A DNA stretch of 47,590 bases from Streptomyces sp. NK15101 (GCF_020400725.1 NZ_JAINVG010000060.1:1-47590), one strand, 5' to 3'. Positions 23,051-34,447 are shown, counted from the stretch's first letter. Program-made: numbers and translations. Notes: generated from the sequence alone by a model not told the origin.

Positions 23051-24486
23051 GGGCCGCCCTCCGCGTGCGGTCCGCCCTCCGGCCGGACCTCCTCCTGCGG
23101 CGCCAGGCACCGGGCCGTCCGCTCCGCCGTGCGCCGCGCCCACTCCCCGCTGGTCAGCGCCCCGACCGCCAGGACGGCGAGCCCGCAGCCCGTGATGATC
23201 CAGTAGCCGGGGCGGGCCGCCGCCACGAACGCGTCCGCCTGCGGCGTCGCGCCGACCCCGGCGGCCAGGACCGTGCCGATCACCGCGACCCCCAGCGTCT
23301 GCCCGACCTGGCGGCTCGTCGAGGCCACCGCCGCCGCCACCCCGGCCTGCGCACGGGGCATCCCGGAGACGGCGGTGTTCGTGATCGGGGCGTTCACCAG
23401 GCCGAAGCCGATGCCGAAGACCACGTATCCGGTGAAGAGCAGCACGTCGCTCGTCTCGGCCGCGAAGGCCGCGAAGAGCAGCGGCCCGGCCGCCATCGCC
23501 GTCCCCGCCAGCAGCAGCGAGGGGCGAGGCCCGCGCGCCGCCGTGAGGCGCCCCGACAGCGGGGCGAAGACGAAGGTCATGCCGGCCATCGGCAGCATCC
23601 AGAGTCCGGCGGACAGCGGGGAGAGCCCGCGCACGTCCTGGAGGTACAGCGTGTTCAGGAAGAGGAAGCCGCCGAGCGAGGCGAAGGCGCAGACCGCGAT
23701 CACGGTGGCCCCGCTGAACGGCGCGCTGCGGAAGAACCGCAGGTCGATCAGGGGCTCGCGGCGCCGGGGCTCGTGGACGAGGAGACCGGCGAGCGCGACG
23801 GCCGCGATCCCGGCGAAGAGCGGGTCGGTCTCGATGATCGCGTACGTGAGCGAACCGAGGAGCGCCGTCACCAGGACCTGCCCGACGGGGTCGGGGCGGC
23901 GGGGCCGGGGCGCGCGGGACTCGGGGACGTACCGCAGGGTCAGGAGGAGGGCGACGAGGGCGACCGGCAGGTTCACCCAGAAGATCGCCCGCCAGCCGAC
24001 CGACTGGACGAGCACGCCGCCCACCAGCGGCCCGGCGGCCATGGAGACGCCGACGACCCCGCCCCAGACCCCGATGGCACGCGCGCGTGCCGCCGGATCC
24101 GTGAACGTGTTGGTGATGATCGACATGGCCACCGGGTTCAGCATCGAGCCGCCCACGGCCTGGACCGCCCGGAAGGCGACGAGGGCCTCCAGGTTCGGCG
24201 CGAGGGAGCAGAGCAGCGAGCCGAGCGCGAAGACGGCCAGGCCGGTGACGAAGACCTTGCGGCGGCCGATCCGGTCGGCGGTGGAGCCCGCGAGCATCAG
24301 CAGGGAGGCGAGGACCAGGGTGTAGGCGTCGATCGTCCACTGCATGCCGGCGACGGTGGCGCCGAGATCGCGCCGCATCGCGGGCAGGGCGACGTTGAGG
24401 GCGGTGTTGTCCAGGCTGACGATCAGCAGGCTCATGCAGCAGATCGCGAGGACGACGAGACGGCGACCGCGTGTGAGCTCGGGCAT
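23026..24486 (-). CDS. MFS drug exporter, 14-segment (DHA2/EmrB) type
   Basis: 486 residues with about 14 membrane segments. Motifs: SLDNTALNVALPAMRRDLG in segment 1, MQWTIDAYTLVLASLLML, GSTADRIGRRKVFV, and GGPxxGG-like AAGPLVGGVLVQSVGWRAIF. A proton-driven exporter of unknown substrate. I start at ATG 24484-24486 (MPELTRGRRLVVL); TACGAT six bases upstream suggests a leaderless mRNA and argues against the longer open frame. It is divergent from dusB with only 52 bases between. The C-terminal 25 bases overlap the XRE gene; the tail is Gly/Pro-rich and poorly conserved in kind. Confidence 0.88.
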   Translation of the reverse strand: MPELTRGRRLVVLAICCMSLLIVSLDNTALNVALPAMRRDLGATVAGMQWTIDAYTLVLASLLMLAGSTADRIGRRKVFVTGLAVFALGSLLCSLAPNLEALVAFRAVQAVGGSMLNPVAMSIITNTFTDPAARARAIGVWGGVVGVSMAAGPLVGGVLVQSVGWRAIFWVNLPVALVALLLTLRYVPESRAPRPRRPDPVGQVLVTALLGSLTYAIIETDPLFAGIAAVALAGLLVHEPRRREPLIDLRFFRSAPFSGATVIAVCAFASLGGFLFLNTLYLQDVRGLSPLSAGLWMLPMAGMTFVFAPLSGRLTAARGPRPSLLLAGTAMAAGPLLFAAFAAETSDVLLFTGYVVFGIGFGLVNAPITNTAVSGMPRAQAGVAAAVASTSRQVGQTLGVAVIGTVLAAGVGATPQADAFVAAARPGYWIITGCGLAVLAVGALTSGEWARRTAERTARCLAPQEEVRPEGGPHAEGGPQAAVRAP

Positions 24487-24538
24487 GTGCGGATCGTATG
24501 GCTGTCTAAGAAACTCCGCAGTGCGGGACAATGGCCGA

Positions 24539-25675
24539 ATGACCGCGTTCACTCCTCTCGCCATCGGCCCGCACATCGTGCAGCCCCCGGTGGTGCTCGC
24601 CCCGATGGCCGGCATCACCAACGCTCCCTTCCGCACCCTCTGCCGCGAGTATTCGGGCGGCAAGGGGCTGTTCGTGAGCGAGATGATCACGACGCGCGCC
24701 CTGGTCGAGCGCAACGAGAAGACGATGCAGCTCATCCGCTTCGACGAGACGGAGAAGCCGCGCTCGATCCAGCTGTACGGGGTCGATCCCGTGACGGTCG
24801 GCAAGGCCGTGCGGATGATCGTCGACGAGGACCTGGCCGACCACATCGACCTGAACTTCGGCTGCCCGGTCCCCAAGGTGACGCGGAAGGGCGGCGGCTC
24901 GGCCCTGCCCTACAAGCGGCCGCTGCTGCGGGCGATCCTCCACGAGGCCGTGTCCAACGCGGGCGACCTGCCGGTCACGATGAAGATGCGGAAGGGCATC
25001 GACGACGACCACATCACCTACCTCGACGCCGGCCGGATCGCGGTCGAGGAGGGCGTCACGGCGATCGCCCTGCACGGGCGGACGGCGGCGCAGCACTACG
25101 GCGGCACGGCCGACTGGGACGCCATCGCGCGGCTCAAGGAGCACGTGCCGGAGATCCCGGTGCTCGGCAACGGCGACATCTGGTCCGCCGACGACGCCCT
25201 GCGGATGATGCGCGAGACGGGCTGCGACGGCGTCGTCGTGGGCCGCGGCTGCCTGGGCCGCCCCTGGCTCTTCGGGGACCTGGTGGCGGGCTTCGAGGGA
25301 ACCGGGGACTACGCGCAGCCGGGGCTGCGGGAGGTCGCGGACGCGATGGTGCGGCACGCGCGGCTGCTGGGCGAGTGGCTCGGCGACGAGGCACGCGGTG
25401 TCATCGACTTCCGCAAGCACGTGGCCTGGTACCTGAAGGGCTTCGCGGTCGGCTCCGAGATGCGCAAGAAGCTCGCGATCACCTCTTCCCTGGACGAGCT
25501 GCGCGCTCAGTTGAGCGAGCTCGAACTGGACCAGCCGTGGCCGGTGGGTGCGGACGGCCCCCGGGGCCGTACGTCCGGAAACAACCGGGTTGTCCTGCCG
25601 GATGGCTGGCTGAAGGACCCGTACGACTGCGCCGGAGTGAGCGAGGACGCCGAGCTGGACACGTCCGGCGGCTGA
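24539..25675 (+). CDS. dusB: tRNA-dihydrouridine synthase (DusB family)
   Basis: 378 residues. FMN-dependent TIM barrel with VLAPMAGITNAPFRTLCREY, SEMITTRAL, LNFGCPVPKVTRKGGGSAL (catalytic Cys), TMKMRKGIDDDH, ALHGRTAAQHYGG and NGDIWSADDALRMM. It reduces uridines in tRNA D-loops with NADPH. ATG 24539 gives MTAFTPLAIG; GACAAT six bases upstream may be the -10 of a leaderless transcript. The C-terminus is a helical RNA-binding extension. It is followed by a tandem hairpin at 25764 and then ppdK. Confidence 0.93.
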   Translation: MTAFTPLAIGPHIVQPPVVLAPMAGITNAPFRTLCREYSGGKGLFVSEMITTRALVERNEKTMQLIRFDETEKPRSIQLYGVDPVTVGKAVRMIVDEDLADHIDLNFGCPVPKVTRKGGGSALPYKRPLLRAILHEAVSNAGDLPVTMKMRKGIDDDHITYLDAGRIAVEEGVTAIALHGRTAAQHYGGTADWDAIARLKEHVPEIPVLGNGDIWSADDALRMMRETGCDGVVVGRGCLGRPWLFGDLVAGFEGTGDYAQPGLREVADAMVRHARLLGEWLGDEARGVIDFRKHVAWYLKGFAVGSEMRKKLAITSSLDELRAQLSELELDQPWPVGADGPRGRTSGNNRVVLPDGWLKDPYDCAGVSEDAELDTSGG

Positions 25676-25763
25676 GATTCGGCCCCTTCCGGAGGAGTGA
25701 TCCTCGCCACCCTTGAGGGGTGTTGCGCTCAGATGAGCACATAGGGGGCGATTGTGGAGCCTG
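25676..25763. other. dusB-ppdK spacer, proximal part
   Basis: No gene seen. It holds GCGCTCAGATGAGC at 25725-25738, an imperfect inverted repeat. A near copy, GCGCTCAGAAGAGCG, recurs at 25826-25840 on the other side of the terminator. The pair could mark a regulatory or processed RNA, but no function is evident. Confidence 0.4.
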
Positions 25764-25814
25764 AAGGGGTGGCACCGAGTGCCACCCCTTTTGCGTTCAA
25801 GAGTTGAACGCAAA
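25764..25814 (+). terminator. Tandem hairpins after dusB
   Basis: Hairpin 1: 12-bp perfect stem AAGGGGTGGCAC (25764-25775) with 25779-25790, loop CGA, followed by a short T-run; a classical intrinsic terminator. Hairpin 2: 11-bp perfect stem (25790-25800 with 25804-25814), loop GAG, directly adjoining. The two share a boundary base, so they compete at the margin. Confidence 0.85.
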
Positions 25815-26032
25815 TGCTCGATTGGGCGCTCAGAAGAGCGGCCTTTCCCTGATTTGGGTCAACCGGCCTTCGGGGCGTGAAACCGGATACTTCGCATCGG
25901 TAACTTTCGAAGTGGTGGCGGATGGGTGGTTAAGACCGCGTGACCGGCAGGCGTACCTCCCTAGAAGCCTTCGATCTGGGTATGTTCCTCGCCGTCAGGG
26001 CAGCCAACCGAGTCGTCGAGGAGTCGAGACCC
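25815..26032 (+). promoter_or_regulatory. ppdK promoter and leader region
   Basis: 218 bases without a convincing gene. TATGTT at 25981-25986 fits the HrdB -10 pattern TANNNT, about 50 bases before the ppdK start; no clear -35 is visible. GAGGAG at 26018-26023 is the ribosome site. An open frame from 25940 runs through in phase with ppdK, but its start lacks a ribosome site and lies upstream of the -10. Confidence 0.5.
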
Positions 26033-28744
<2,712 letters not shown>

Positions 28745-28814
28745 GTCCACCGGGGCCGCCGTCGGTCTCTCTCACCCTCACCGACGGGCGGCGGCTCCGG
28801 ATTCACAAAAGAGG

Positions 28815-28850
28815 CGGGACGGACACCTTTGTGCGGAGGTGTCCGTCCCG
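28815..28850 (+). terminator. Intrinsic terminator after ppdK
   Basis: Perfect 14-bp stem (28815-28828 with 28837-28850), loop TTGTGCGG, followed by TTGTTTGT. It lies 71 bases beyond the ppdK stop. Confidence 0.9.
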
Positions 28851-29233
28851 TTGTTTGTCTGCTTGTCGAGCTGGTGTGAGTCAATGTTCAATTACGGCCG
28901 ATTGGATTATTGGCGATTGAACTTCCGGATTCTTCAGCGCAAAGAACGGAGCGGGCGCGACCCCCGGATCCCCACCCGGAGGCCGCGCCCTTTACCGATG
29001 CCGGGCAGGTGAGCCACAACCTCGCCGACCGCCGCCGGACGGGCAAAGCCCCCCACGGTCTTCACCACGTCACCTCGGTCCTGAAGGTTTCCTGCCCGAC
29101 CCGTACAGCTTTTCGGTTCCCCCCTGATTGCCGCGATGCCTTTCAACTGTGGCTGAAACACCCTGGTAACGTGCAGTGATGCTGTGCATACTCGTCGTCG
29201 GGGGTGGTTGCGAGTGCACAGGTGGGGACGTTC
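28851..29233. promoter_or_regulatory. Gene-poor AT-richer region before the winged-helix regulator
   Basis: No tRNA, rRNA or convincing protein gene. Bases 28880-28935 are clearly richer in A/T than their surroundings and contain GTTCAAT (28886-28892) and ATTGAAC (28916-28922), an inverted repeat with a 23-base spacer; this could be a promoter/operator. GGGCGCG and CGCGCCC near 28954 and 28984, followed by TTT, could pair as a weak terminator. The 28910-29179 open frame has no ribosome site or familiar sequence. Confidence 0.35.
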
Positions 29234-30268
29234 ATGCTGCGGATTCATTTCACCGGAGACGACTTGGCGGGAGTGCGGACGGCCGCCCGGCCGGACGTTC
29301 TGTGGGAAACGATTCTGAGCTTTCACCGTTTAAGAGACCGGCGCGGCTCCGTCGTCTACGGGGAATGGCGCTCGGACGCCCGGATGCGGCTCGGCGGCGA
29401 GACCCGGCTCCTCGCCGCGCTCGTTCCCAGCCGCGGCTATTTTCCCGACTTCCTGACGCCCGCCGAAGGCGTCCACGGGCTCGACGAGGGCCTCCAGGCG
29501 ATCCGCGCCACCGAACCGGGCCGGCTGCGCGGCGAACTCTCGCTGCTCGCCGCCGACCGTTCCGGCGGCCGGACCGTGCCCCATTCGCTGCGCGCCCTCG
29601 CCGACGGCGGCGCGGAGCCCTTCGACCGGCTCGTGGGGGCCCTGCGGAGCTACCACCGGGCCGCGATCGAACCGTACTGGCCGCACATCCGGGCCCGCGT
29701 CGAGGCCGACCGGGCCCGCCGCGGCAGGGCCCTCCTGGACGGCGGCGCCGAGGAGCTGCTCGCCTCGCTGCCGCCGATGCTGCGCTGGCGCGCGCCCGTC
29801 CTGGAGGCGGACTACCCGGTCGACCGGGACGTCCACCTCGACGGGCGCGGGCTGCTCCTCCAGCCCTCGTTCTTCTGCCGGGGGACCCCGGTGGTGCTGC
29901 GCGACCCCGCGCTGCCGCCGGTCCTCGTCTACCCCGTGACGCACGGCGAGGCGCCGACCGTCCGCGCGCCGGGCGGCTCCTCGCTGGCCAAGCTGGTCGG
30001 CCAGACCCGCTCGGCCGTCCTGCACGCCATCGGGGACGGCGGGACGACCAGCGAGCTGGCCCGCAGGGCCGGGGTGTCGCTGGCCTCGGCCAGCCAGCAC
30101 GCGGGCGTGCTGCGCGAGGCCGGGCTCATCGCGACCCTCCGCCACGGCAACGCGGTCCTGCACACGCTGACGCCGCTGGGCGCCGCCCTCCTCGGCGGCG
30201 CCCAGCGGCCGGTGGACCTGCGCTGCCACCCGGGCGGTTACGCGCGGAACGGGCAGGTCACGTCATAG
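29234..30268 (+). CDS. ArsR-like winged-helix regulator with DUF5937-type N-terminus
   Basis: 344 residues from ATG 29234 (MLRIHFTGDDLAGVRTAARP), with GGTGGGGA upstream; GTG 29204 is in frame but less likely. The long N-terminal part (DVLWETILSFHRLR, YFPDFLTPAEG) is the presumed DUF5937 sensor, seen with this kind of C-terminal domain in many streptomycetes. The C-terminal winged helix is at about 255-320: GGTTSELARRAGVSLASASQ then HAGVLREAGLIATLRHG. A cytoplasmic DNA-binding regulator with unknown ligand. It converges with the PhoX-like gene. Confidence 0.82.
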   Translation: MLRIHFTGDDLAGVRTAARPDVLWETILSFHRLRDRRGSVVYGEWRSDARMRLGGETRLLAALVPSRGYFPDFLTPAEGVHGLDEGLQAIRATEPGRLRGELSLLAADRSGGRTVPHSLRALADGGAEPFDRLVGALRSYHRAAIEPYWPHIRARVEADRARRGRALLDGGAEELLASLPPMLRWRAPVLEADYPVDRDVHLDGRGLLLQPSFFCRGTPVVLRDPALPPVLVYPVTHGEAPTVRAPGGSSLAKLVGQTRSAVLHAIGDGGTTSELARRAGVSLASASQHAGVLREAGLIATLRHGNAVLHTLTPLGAALLGGAQRPVDLRCHPGGYARNGQVTS

Positions 30269-30303
30269 CTACGCGCGGAGCGCGCGGGGCCCGCTACGCG
30301 CGG
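30239..30303. repeat. Short direct repeats TACGCGCGGA at a convergent gene junction
   Basis: TACGCGCGGA occurs three times in this span (starting at about 30239, 30270 and 30294), across the end of the regulator gene, the 25-base gap and the end of the PhoX-like gene. It may be a slippage product or a weak terminator. Confidence 0.4.
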
Positions 30304-31451
30304 AAGGGGCCCTTCACCTCGTAGGTGATGCCGCCCGAGGAGCTGCCGGTCGTGCCGCGCTGGCTGGAGAAGTACAGGCGGGTGCCGTCGGGGGAGAAGG
30401 CCGGTCCGGTGATCTCGGAGCCGGACTGGCCGTTGATCCGCAGGAACGGCGTCACGATGTCGTCCGGCGTGATCAGGCAGATCTCCATGTTGCCGCCGTC
30501 CTCGGCCACGTACAGGTCGCCGGAGGAGGAGCCGGTGATGTTGTCGACGCCGGTCAGCGGGGCGCCGCCGCCCACGACGAGCGAGTCGTCGTAGGCCAGC
30601 TCGTACGTCCCGGCGGCCAGGTTGACCTGCCAGACCCGGTTGTCGCCCTTGGTGGTGAACCAGACGGTGTCGTTCGCGTAGTGGCAGCCCTCGCCGCCGT
30701 TGAAGCGCTTGGCGCCGGAGACCTGGTTGCGGGTGGTGGTCGGCGCGCCGTCCGGGTCCGGCACGTTCTGCCAGGTGAACGTGCCCGAGGTGGCCGTGCC
30801 GGCCTTGAGGACCTGGAGGGTGCCCGAGGACAGGTCGCCCCAGGTGGTGGGGACGAACCGGTAGAAGCAGCCGTCCGTCTCGTCCTCGGTCAGGTAGATC
30901 GCCCGGCGCACCGGGTCGGCCGCCGCCGCCTCGTGCTTGAACCTGCCCATCGCGTCCCGGCGGGTGGCGGTGCCGCCCCACGGGTTCGTCTCGTAGACGT
31001 AGCCGAGGGACACCTCCTCGCAGGACAGCCAGGTGTTCCACGGGGTCTTGCCGCCGGCGCAGTTCTGGCGGGTGCCGGAGAGGACGCGGTACGCGCCGGT
31101 GATCGTGCCCGCCGAGTCGAACCGCACCGCGCTCGCGCCGCCGCCCGGGTTGATCTCCGAGTTCGAGACGTAGATCCAGCCCGTGCCGTCGGCGAAGCAG
31201 GCGCCGCCGTCGGGGGCGTTGTGCCAGGCGTACGAGGTGCCGGCCACGGTCTGGCCGGACCGGGCGATCACCCGGCTGCTGAACCCGGCCGGCAGCTGGA
31301 TGCCGTTCGCGTCCGCCGCGCCGAGCGCCCCGTACGGGCCGGCGCCGGGCTGGGCGGGGGCGGCGTAGGCCGCCCCGCGCATCAGAGTGCCGCCGAAGGC
31401 GGCCGCCGAGGTGCCGATGACCGCTCCACGCAGGAAACTGCGTCGCTCCAC
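30294..31451 (-). CDS. Tat-exported PhoX-like (DUF839) protein
   Basis: 385 residues. The twin-arginine signal MERRSFLRGAVIGTSAAAFG ends near AAYAAPA, so it is exported folded. The body is a beta-propeller typical of the PhoX/DUF839 family: WNTWLSCEEVSLGYVYE, AIYLTEDETDGCFYRFVP, NGGEGCHYANDTVWFTTKGD and YVAEDGGNMEICLI. Family members are calcium/iron-dependent alkaline phosphatases or relatives of unproven activity; ECHY-like and EDxxDG residues fit metal sites. GTG 31449-31451 follows AGGAGTGAG. GTTCACCACCC on the minus strand (31468-31478) resembles a single PHO-box unit, only weakly. Confidence 0.85.
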   Translation of the reverse strand: MERRSFLRGAVIGTSAAAFGGTLMRGAAYAAPAQPGAGPYGALGAADANGIQLPAGFSSRVIARSGQTVAGTSYAWHNAPDGGACFADGTGWIYVSNSEINPGGGASAVRFDSAGTITGAYRVLSGTRQNCAGGKTPWNTWLSCEEVSLGYVYETNPWGGTATRRDAMGRFKHEAAAADPVRRAIYLTEDETDGCFYRFVPTTWGDLSSGTLQVLKAGTATSGTFTWQNVPDPDGAPTTTRNQVSGAKRFNGGEGCHYANDTVWFTTKGDNRVWQVNLAAGTYELAYDDSLVVGGGAPLTGVDNITGSSSGDLYVAEDGGNMEICLITPDDIVTPFLRINGQSGSEITGPAFSPDGTRLYFSSQRGTTGSSSGGITYEVKGPFRA

Positions 31452-31609
31452 GTCTCACTCCTGAGATGGGTGGTGAACCGCCCCGCCACACCGGTCGGCG
31501 ACGGGGTCGCGCGCTTCCGGAACCTAGGAGTACAGAGTTGACTGTGCATCAACAAGCAGTGAAGTGGAAGCGGGCGTTCGTTGTCGGTGCGGGGCGCTAG
31601 GTTCGCGGC
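31452..31609. promoter_or_regulatory. Divergent promoter region of the PhoX-like and hypothetical genes
   Basis: On the plus strand TAGGTT (31598-31603) is followed six bases later by the ATG at 31610, a leaderless arrangement. GTTGA-N7-TCAAC (31537-31553) is a small inverted repeat. The possible PHO-box unit at 31468-31478 is one copy only; PhoP sites need at least two adjoining units. Confidence 0.35.
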
Positions 31610-32656
31610 ATGGACGTCGACGCACACCTGCTCGATTCGGTCGCGCTCCCGGGAGCACGCGAACTGGTCTACGGCCGCCCCTTCGAGGAACGGGGGACGG
31701 GCCGGCACCGCGCCCTGCTGCTGCACGGCGCCGACCTCGAAGTGCACGGACTGGAGGCGCTGCTCGCGGGGGACCGGGCGCCGGAGGCCGTCTTCCCGCT
31801 GCCGTGGCCCGGCTGGGGCGGCGGGGTCCACGCGGTGGCCCCGGACCTCGCCTTCGCCGCCTTCTCGGGGCAGCGGTCGGTGCGGGCGGTGCACGCCGAC
31901 GGCACGACCCGGTGGGTGTACGGGCACGCCTGCTGGGACCAGGAGGTCGGCCACCCGCACAGCGGCGACGAGCGGCAGGTCTGCCCGGGGAGCGAGTCCG
32001 GCTCCAGCGGGATCTCCCACGACGGGCGGTTCGTCTGGGCCCACGTCGTCCTGGAGGCGGGCGACGACCCCGACGACTACCTGGAGGGCTGGGTCGTCCT
32101 CGACGCCGAGGACGGCCGCGAGCTGGCCCGGCTCCCGCTCCCGGACAGCGTGGCCTCCGGCTCGTGGCACCTCGCCCACCCCGACGGCGTCCACATGGGC
32201 CTGTGCGTCGGCATGGGGCAGGACGGCGTCCTCGTGTACTGGGGGCGCCGGGACGGCCGGGAGCTGACCGTCCACGACGGGCTGAACGACGGTCTGGACC
32301 GCATCCTGATGGACGTCCACCCCGCCCACGACGGCTTCCTGACGGTCGAGCACCACGGCAACGACCTCCAGGCGCACGCCCTCGACGGCACGGTCCTCGC
32401 CGAGAACGAGGAGGTGCGGTGGGACTATCCCTGCGGCTTCCTCGACGGCGACACCGTCCTCGCCACCACCCAGGTCGAGTACGACTCCGACCCCGAGGCG
32501 CACGGCACCTGGCTCCTCGACGCCCGCACCCTGCGCAGACGTGCGCGCGTCCGCTACCCCTCGGGTCCGGCCGAGGGCCTCGTCCGCCCCCTCGGCGACG
32601 GCAGCTGGCTCACGTACGACCGCGCCACGGACACCGTCCGGCGCTGGACGGCCTGA
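31610..32656 (+). CDS. Hypothetical protein, beta-propeller-like repeats
   Basis: 348 residues, no signal peptide, acidic. Recurring W/Y-D/G blade-like segments (AVAPDLAFAAFSGQRSV, SGISHDGRFVWAHVVLE, GWVVLDAEDGRELARLPL, FLTVEHHGNDLQAHALDG, GTWLLDARTLRRRARV) suggest a cytoplasmic beta-propeller. I do not recognise the family, and no catalytic motif is evident. TAGGTT six bases before the ATG indicates leaderless transcription. The haemoglobin gene follows 55 bases later. Confidence 0.7.
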   Translation: MDVDAHLLDSVALPGARELVYGRPFEERGTGRHRALLLHGADLEVHGLEALLAGDRAPEAVFPLPWPGWGGGVHAVAPDLAFAAFSGQRSVRAVHADGTTRWVYGHACWDQEVGHPHSGDERQVCPGSESGSSGISHDGRFVWAHVVLEAGDDPDDYLEGWVVLDAEDGRELARLPLPDSVASGSWHLAHPDGVHMGLCVGMGQDGVLVYWGRRDGRELTVHDGLNDGLDRILMDVHPAHDGFLTVEHHGNDLQAHALDGTVLAENEEVRWDYPCGFLDGDTVLATTQVEYDSDPEAHGTWLLDARTLRRRARVRYPSGPAEGLVRPLGDGSWLTYDRATDTVRRWTA

Positions 32657-32711
32657 AGGGCGGGACCTTCGGCACTTGGGGGAGCGGGGCGCGCCGGGGA
32701 CACTGGAGGGC

Positions 32712-33161
32712 ATGCGTGAGACCCCCGACATCGGCGACCGCCGCGACCTCGACGTGCTGCTGCGGCGCTTCTACGGCGCCGCCTTCGCCGATCCGCTGAT
32801 CGGGCCCTTCTTCACCGAGATCGCCGGGACCGACCTGGAGGTCCACCTCCCGCGCATCGCCGACTTCTGGGAGCGAGCCCTCTTCCGCACCGCCGTCCAC
32901 GGCCGCGACGCCTTCGCCCCGCACGCCGCCCTGCACAGCGCCCGGCCGCTCACCGCCGCCCACTTCGGCCGCTGGGTGCAGCTCTGGCACGCGAGCGTCG
33001 ACGGGCTCCACAGCGGGCCCCGGGCCGAGCGGGCCAAGGCGCAGGGCGAGCGGATCGCCCTCGCCATGCTGCGCCGGCTCGCCGGGCCCGACGCGGCCAC
33101 CGGGGGCACGGGCGGCGGGTTCGTCCCGCTGGCGGCCCTCGAACTGCGCTCCGTCGCCTGA
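32712..33161 (+). CDS. Group III truncated haemoglobin
   Basis: 149 residues; globin core at 8-125. LDVLLRRFYGAAFADPLIGP and FFTEIAGTDLEVHLPRIADF mark helices A-C and E, and HFGRWVQLWHASVD carries the proximal His (F8) region, typical of group III (HbP) globins. It binds haem and probably handles oxygen, NO or reactive nitrogen. ATG 32712 follows TGGAGGG. A C-terminal 25-residue extension rich in Gly/Leu is beyond the globin. A nitrite reductase operon lies 4 kb away, but no direct link is seen. Confidence 0.85.
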   Translation: MRETPDIGDRRDLDVLLRRFYGAAFADPLIGPFFTEIAGTDLEVHLPRIADFWERALFRTAVHGRDAFAPHAALHSARPLTAAHFGRWVQLWHASVDGLHSGPRAERAKAQGERIALAMLRRLAGPDAATGGTGGGFVPLAALELRSVA

Positions 33162-33250
33162 GCGAAAAGAATCCTCCGGAGAGCGATGAGTTCCGGGGGG
33201 CGGGCCCGTCCTACCTCTCGACAGCACCGCACGACGGAAGAGAGAGCGCC

Positions 33251-33664
33251 ATGGCCCCGCAGATGATCTTCGTGAACCTGCCCGTCAAGGACGTCGACGC
33301 CAGCAAGGCCTTCTTCGAGAAGCTCGGATACGCCTCGAACCCGCAGTTCAGCGACGAGACGTCCGCCTGCGTGGTGATCAGCGACACGATCTACGCGATG
33401 CTCCTCGAAGAGCCCAAGTTCAAGTCCTTCATGGCCCCCGGCAAGGAGATCTCCGACGCGACCAGGACCACCGAGGTCCTGGTCACGCTGAGCGCCGAGA
33501 GCCGCGAGAAGTGCGACGAGCTCGCCGACGCCGCCCTCGCCGCCGGCGGCTCCCCGGCGAAGGAGCCGCTGGACATGGGCTCCATGTACGGCCGCTCCTT
33601 CACCGACCTGGACGGCCACCACTGGGAGGTCTTCTGGATGGACCCGGCGGCCGTCCAGGGCTGA
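33251..33664 (+). CDS. VOC-superfamily (glyoxalase/bleomycin-resistance-like) protein
   Basis: 137 residues. Two beta-alpha-beta-beta-beta halves: FVNLPVKDVDASKAFFEKLG with ACVVISDTIYAMLL, and then SFTDLDGHHWEVFWMDP at the end. The HHWEVFW end resembles the phnB-like and extradiol-type VOC proteins that often act as unknown enzymes or binding proteins. GGAAGAGAG precedes the ATG. It stands alone; the SDR gene on the other strand ends 13 bases downstream. Confidence 0.85.
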   Translation: MAPQMIFVNLPVKDVDASKAFFEKLGYASNPQFSDETSACVVISDTIYAMLLEEPKFKSFMAPGKEISDATRTTEVLVTLSAESREKCDELADAALAAGGSPAKEPLDMGSMYGRSFTDLDGHHWEVFWMDPAAVQG

Positions 33665-33677
33665 GCCCGGCCCCCGG

Positions 33678-34442
33678 TCAGGCCGAGACGCCGCCGTCGA
33701 TCACCAGGTCCGTGCCGACGGCGGAGCCCGCGTCGTCCGACGCCAGGTACAGCACCGCCGCCGCCACCTCGGCCGCGGACGAGATGCGGCCGAGCGGAGA
33801 CTGCTCCTTCATCCGCACCTCACGCTCGGCCTCCGTCTCGCCGGGCTGGAGCGACATCGTGGACTCCGCGGCGCCGGGGCTGACGGCGTTGATCCGGATC
33901 CCGTCGCCGATGTGGTCGAGGGCCGCGGCCCTGGTGATCGCGGAGACCGCCGCCTTGGAGACCTGGTAGCCGAAGAGGCCGGGGAACCGGACGTGCGGGC
34001 CCAGGTTGGACGCGATGTTCACGATGGCCCCGCCGCCGTTCGCCCGCATGTGGGCGACCTCGGCCTGGAGGGCGTGCAGCACGCCCGTGACGTTGATGTC
34101 GAGCAGCGTCCGCCAGTCCTCCAGGGGGAGGTCGGCGGCGCTGTGGCCGCCGCCCCGGAAGACCCCCGCGTTGTTCACGGCGACGTCCAGGCCGCCGAAC
34201 AGCTCGACCGCGCGCCGGACCAGCTCCCTGGTGGACCCGGCGCTCGCCACGTCCGCGGTGACCGCGGCGGCGGTGCCCCCGGCGGCCTCGATCAGGGCGA
34301 CCGTCCCGTCGAGGGACTCCGCCGTACGGCCGGCGACGACGACCTTCGCGCCCTCGGCGGCGAAGGCGAGCGCGATGGCGCGCCCGAGACCGGAACCGGC
34401 GCCGGTGACGAGGACGGTGCGGCCGGTGAAGCGTGCGGACAT
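33678..34442 (-). CDS. Short-chain dehydrogenase/reductase
   Basis: 254 residues. Classical SDR: cofactor motif VTGAGSGLGRAIAL, NNAGV, active-site Ser near NIASNLGPH and the Tyr-Lys pair in FGYQVSKAAVSA. Cofactor preference NADP(H) is plausible from the Arg after the second strand (VVAGRTAESL). Substrate unknown. Its ATG is 5 bases after the MFS stop, so it is co-transcribed with and coupled to the exporter; both should be under the TetR regulator of 35926-36510. Confidence 0.9.
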   Translation of the reverse strand: MSARFTGRTVLVTGAGSGLGRAIALAFAAEGAKVVVAGRTAESLDGTVALIEAAGGTAAAVTADVASAGSTRELVRRAVELFGGLDVAVNNAGVFRGGGHSAADLPLEDWRTLLDINVTGVLHALQAEVAHMRANGGGAIVNIASNLGPHVRFPGLFGYQVSKAAVSAITRAAALDHIGDGIRINAVSPGAAESTMSLQPGETEAEREVRMKEQSPLGRISSAAEVAAAVLYLASDDAGSAVGTDLVIDGGVSA

Positions 34443-34447
34443 GGTGG

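Noticed and set aside
17902..24486. A biosynthetic gene cluster
   Set aside because: Exporters and regulators occur, but there is no synthase, synthetase or precursor-peptide gene among them.
28910..29179. Possible 89-residue gene
   Set aside because: No ribosome site, no family resemblance, and it spans the AT-rich inverted repeat and a likely hairpin.
31468..31478. PHO box before the PhoX-like gene
   Set aside because: Only one unit resembles the PhoP direct repeat; the adjoining second unit is not present.
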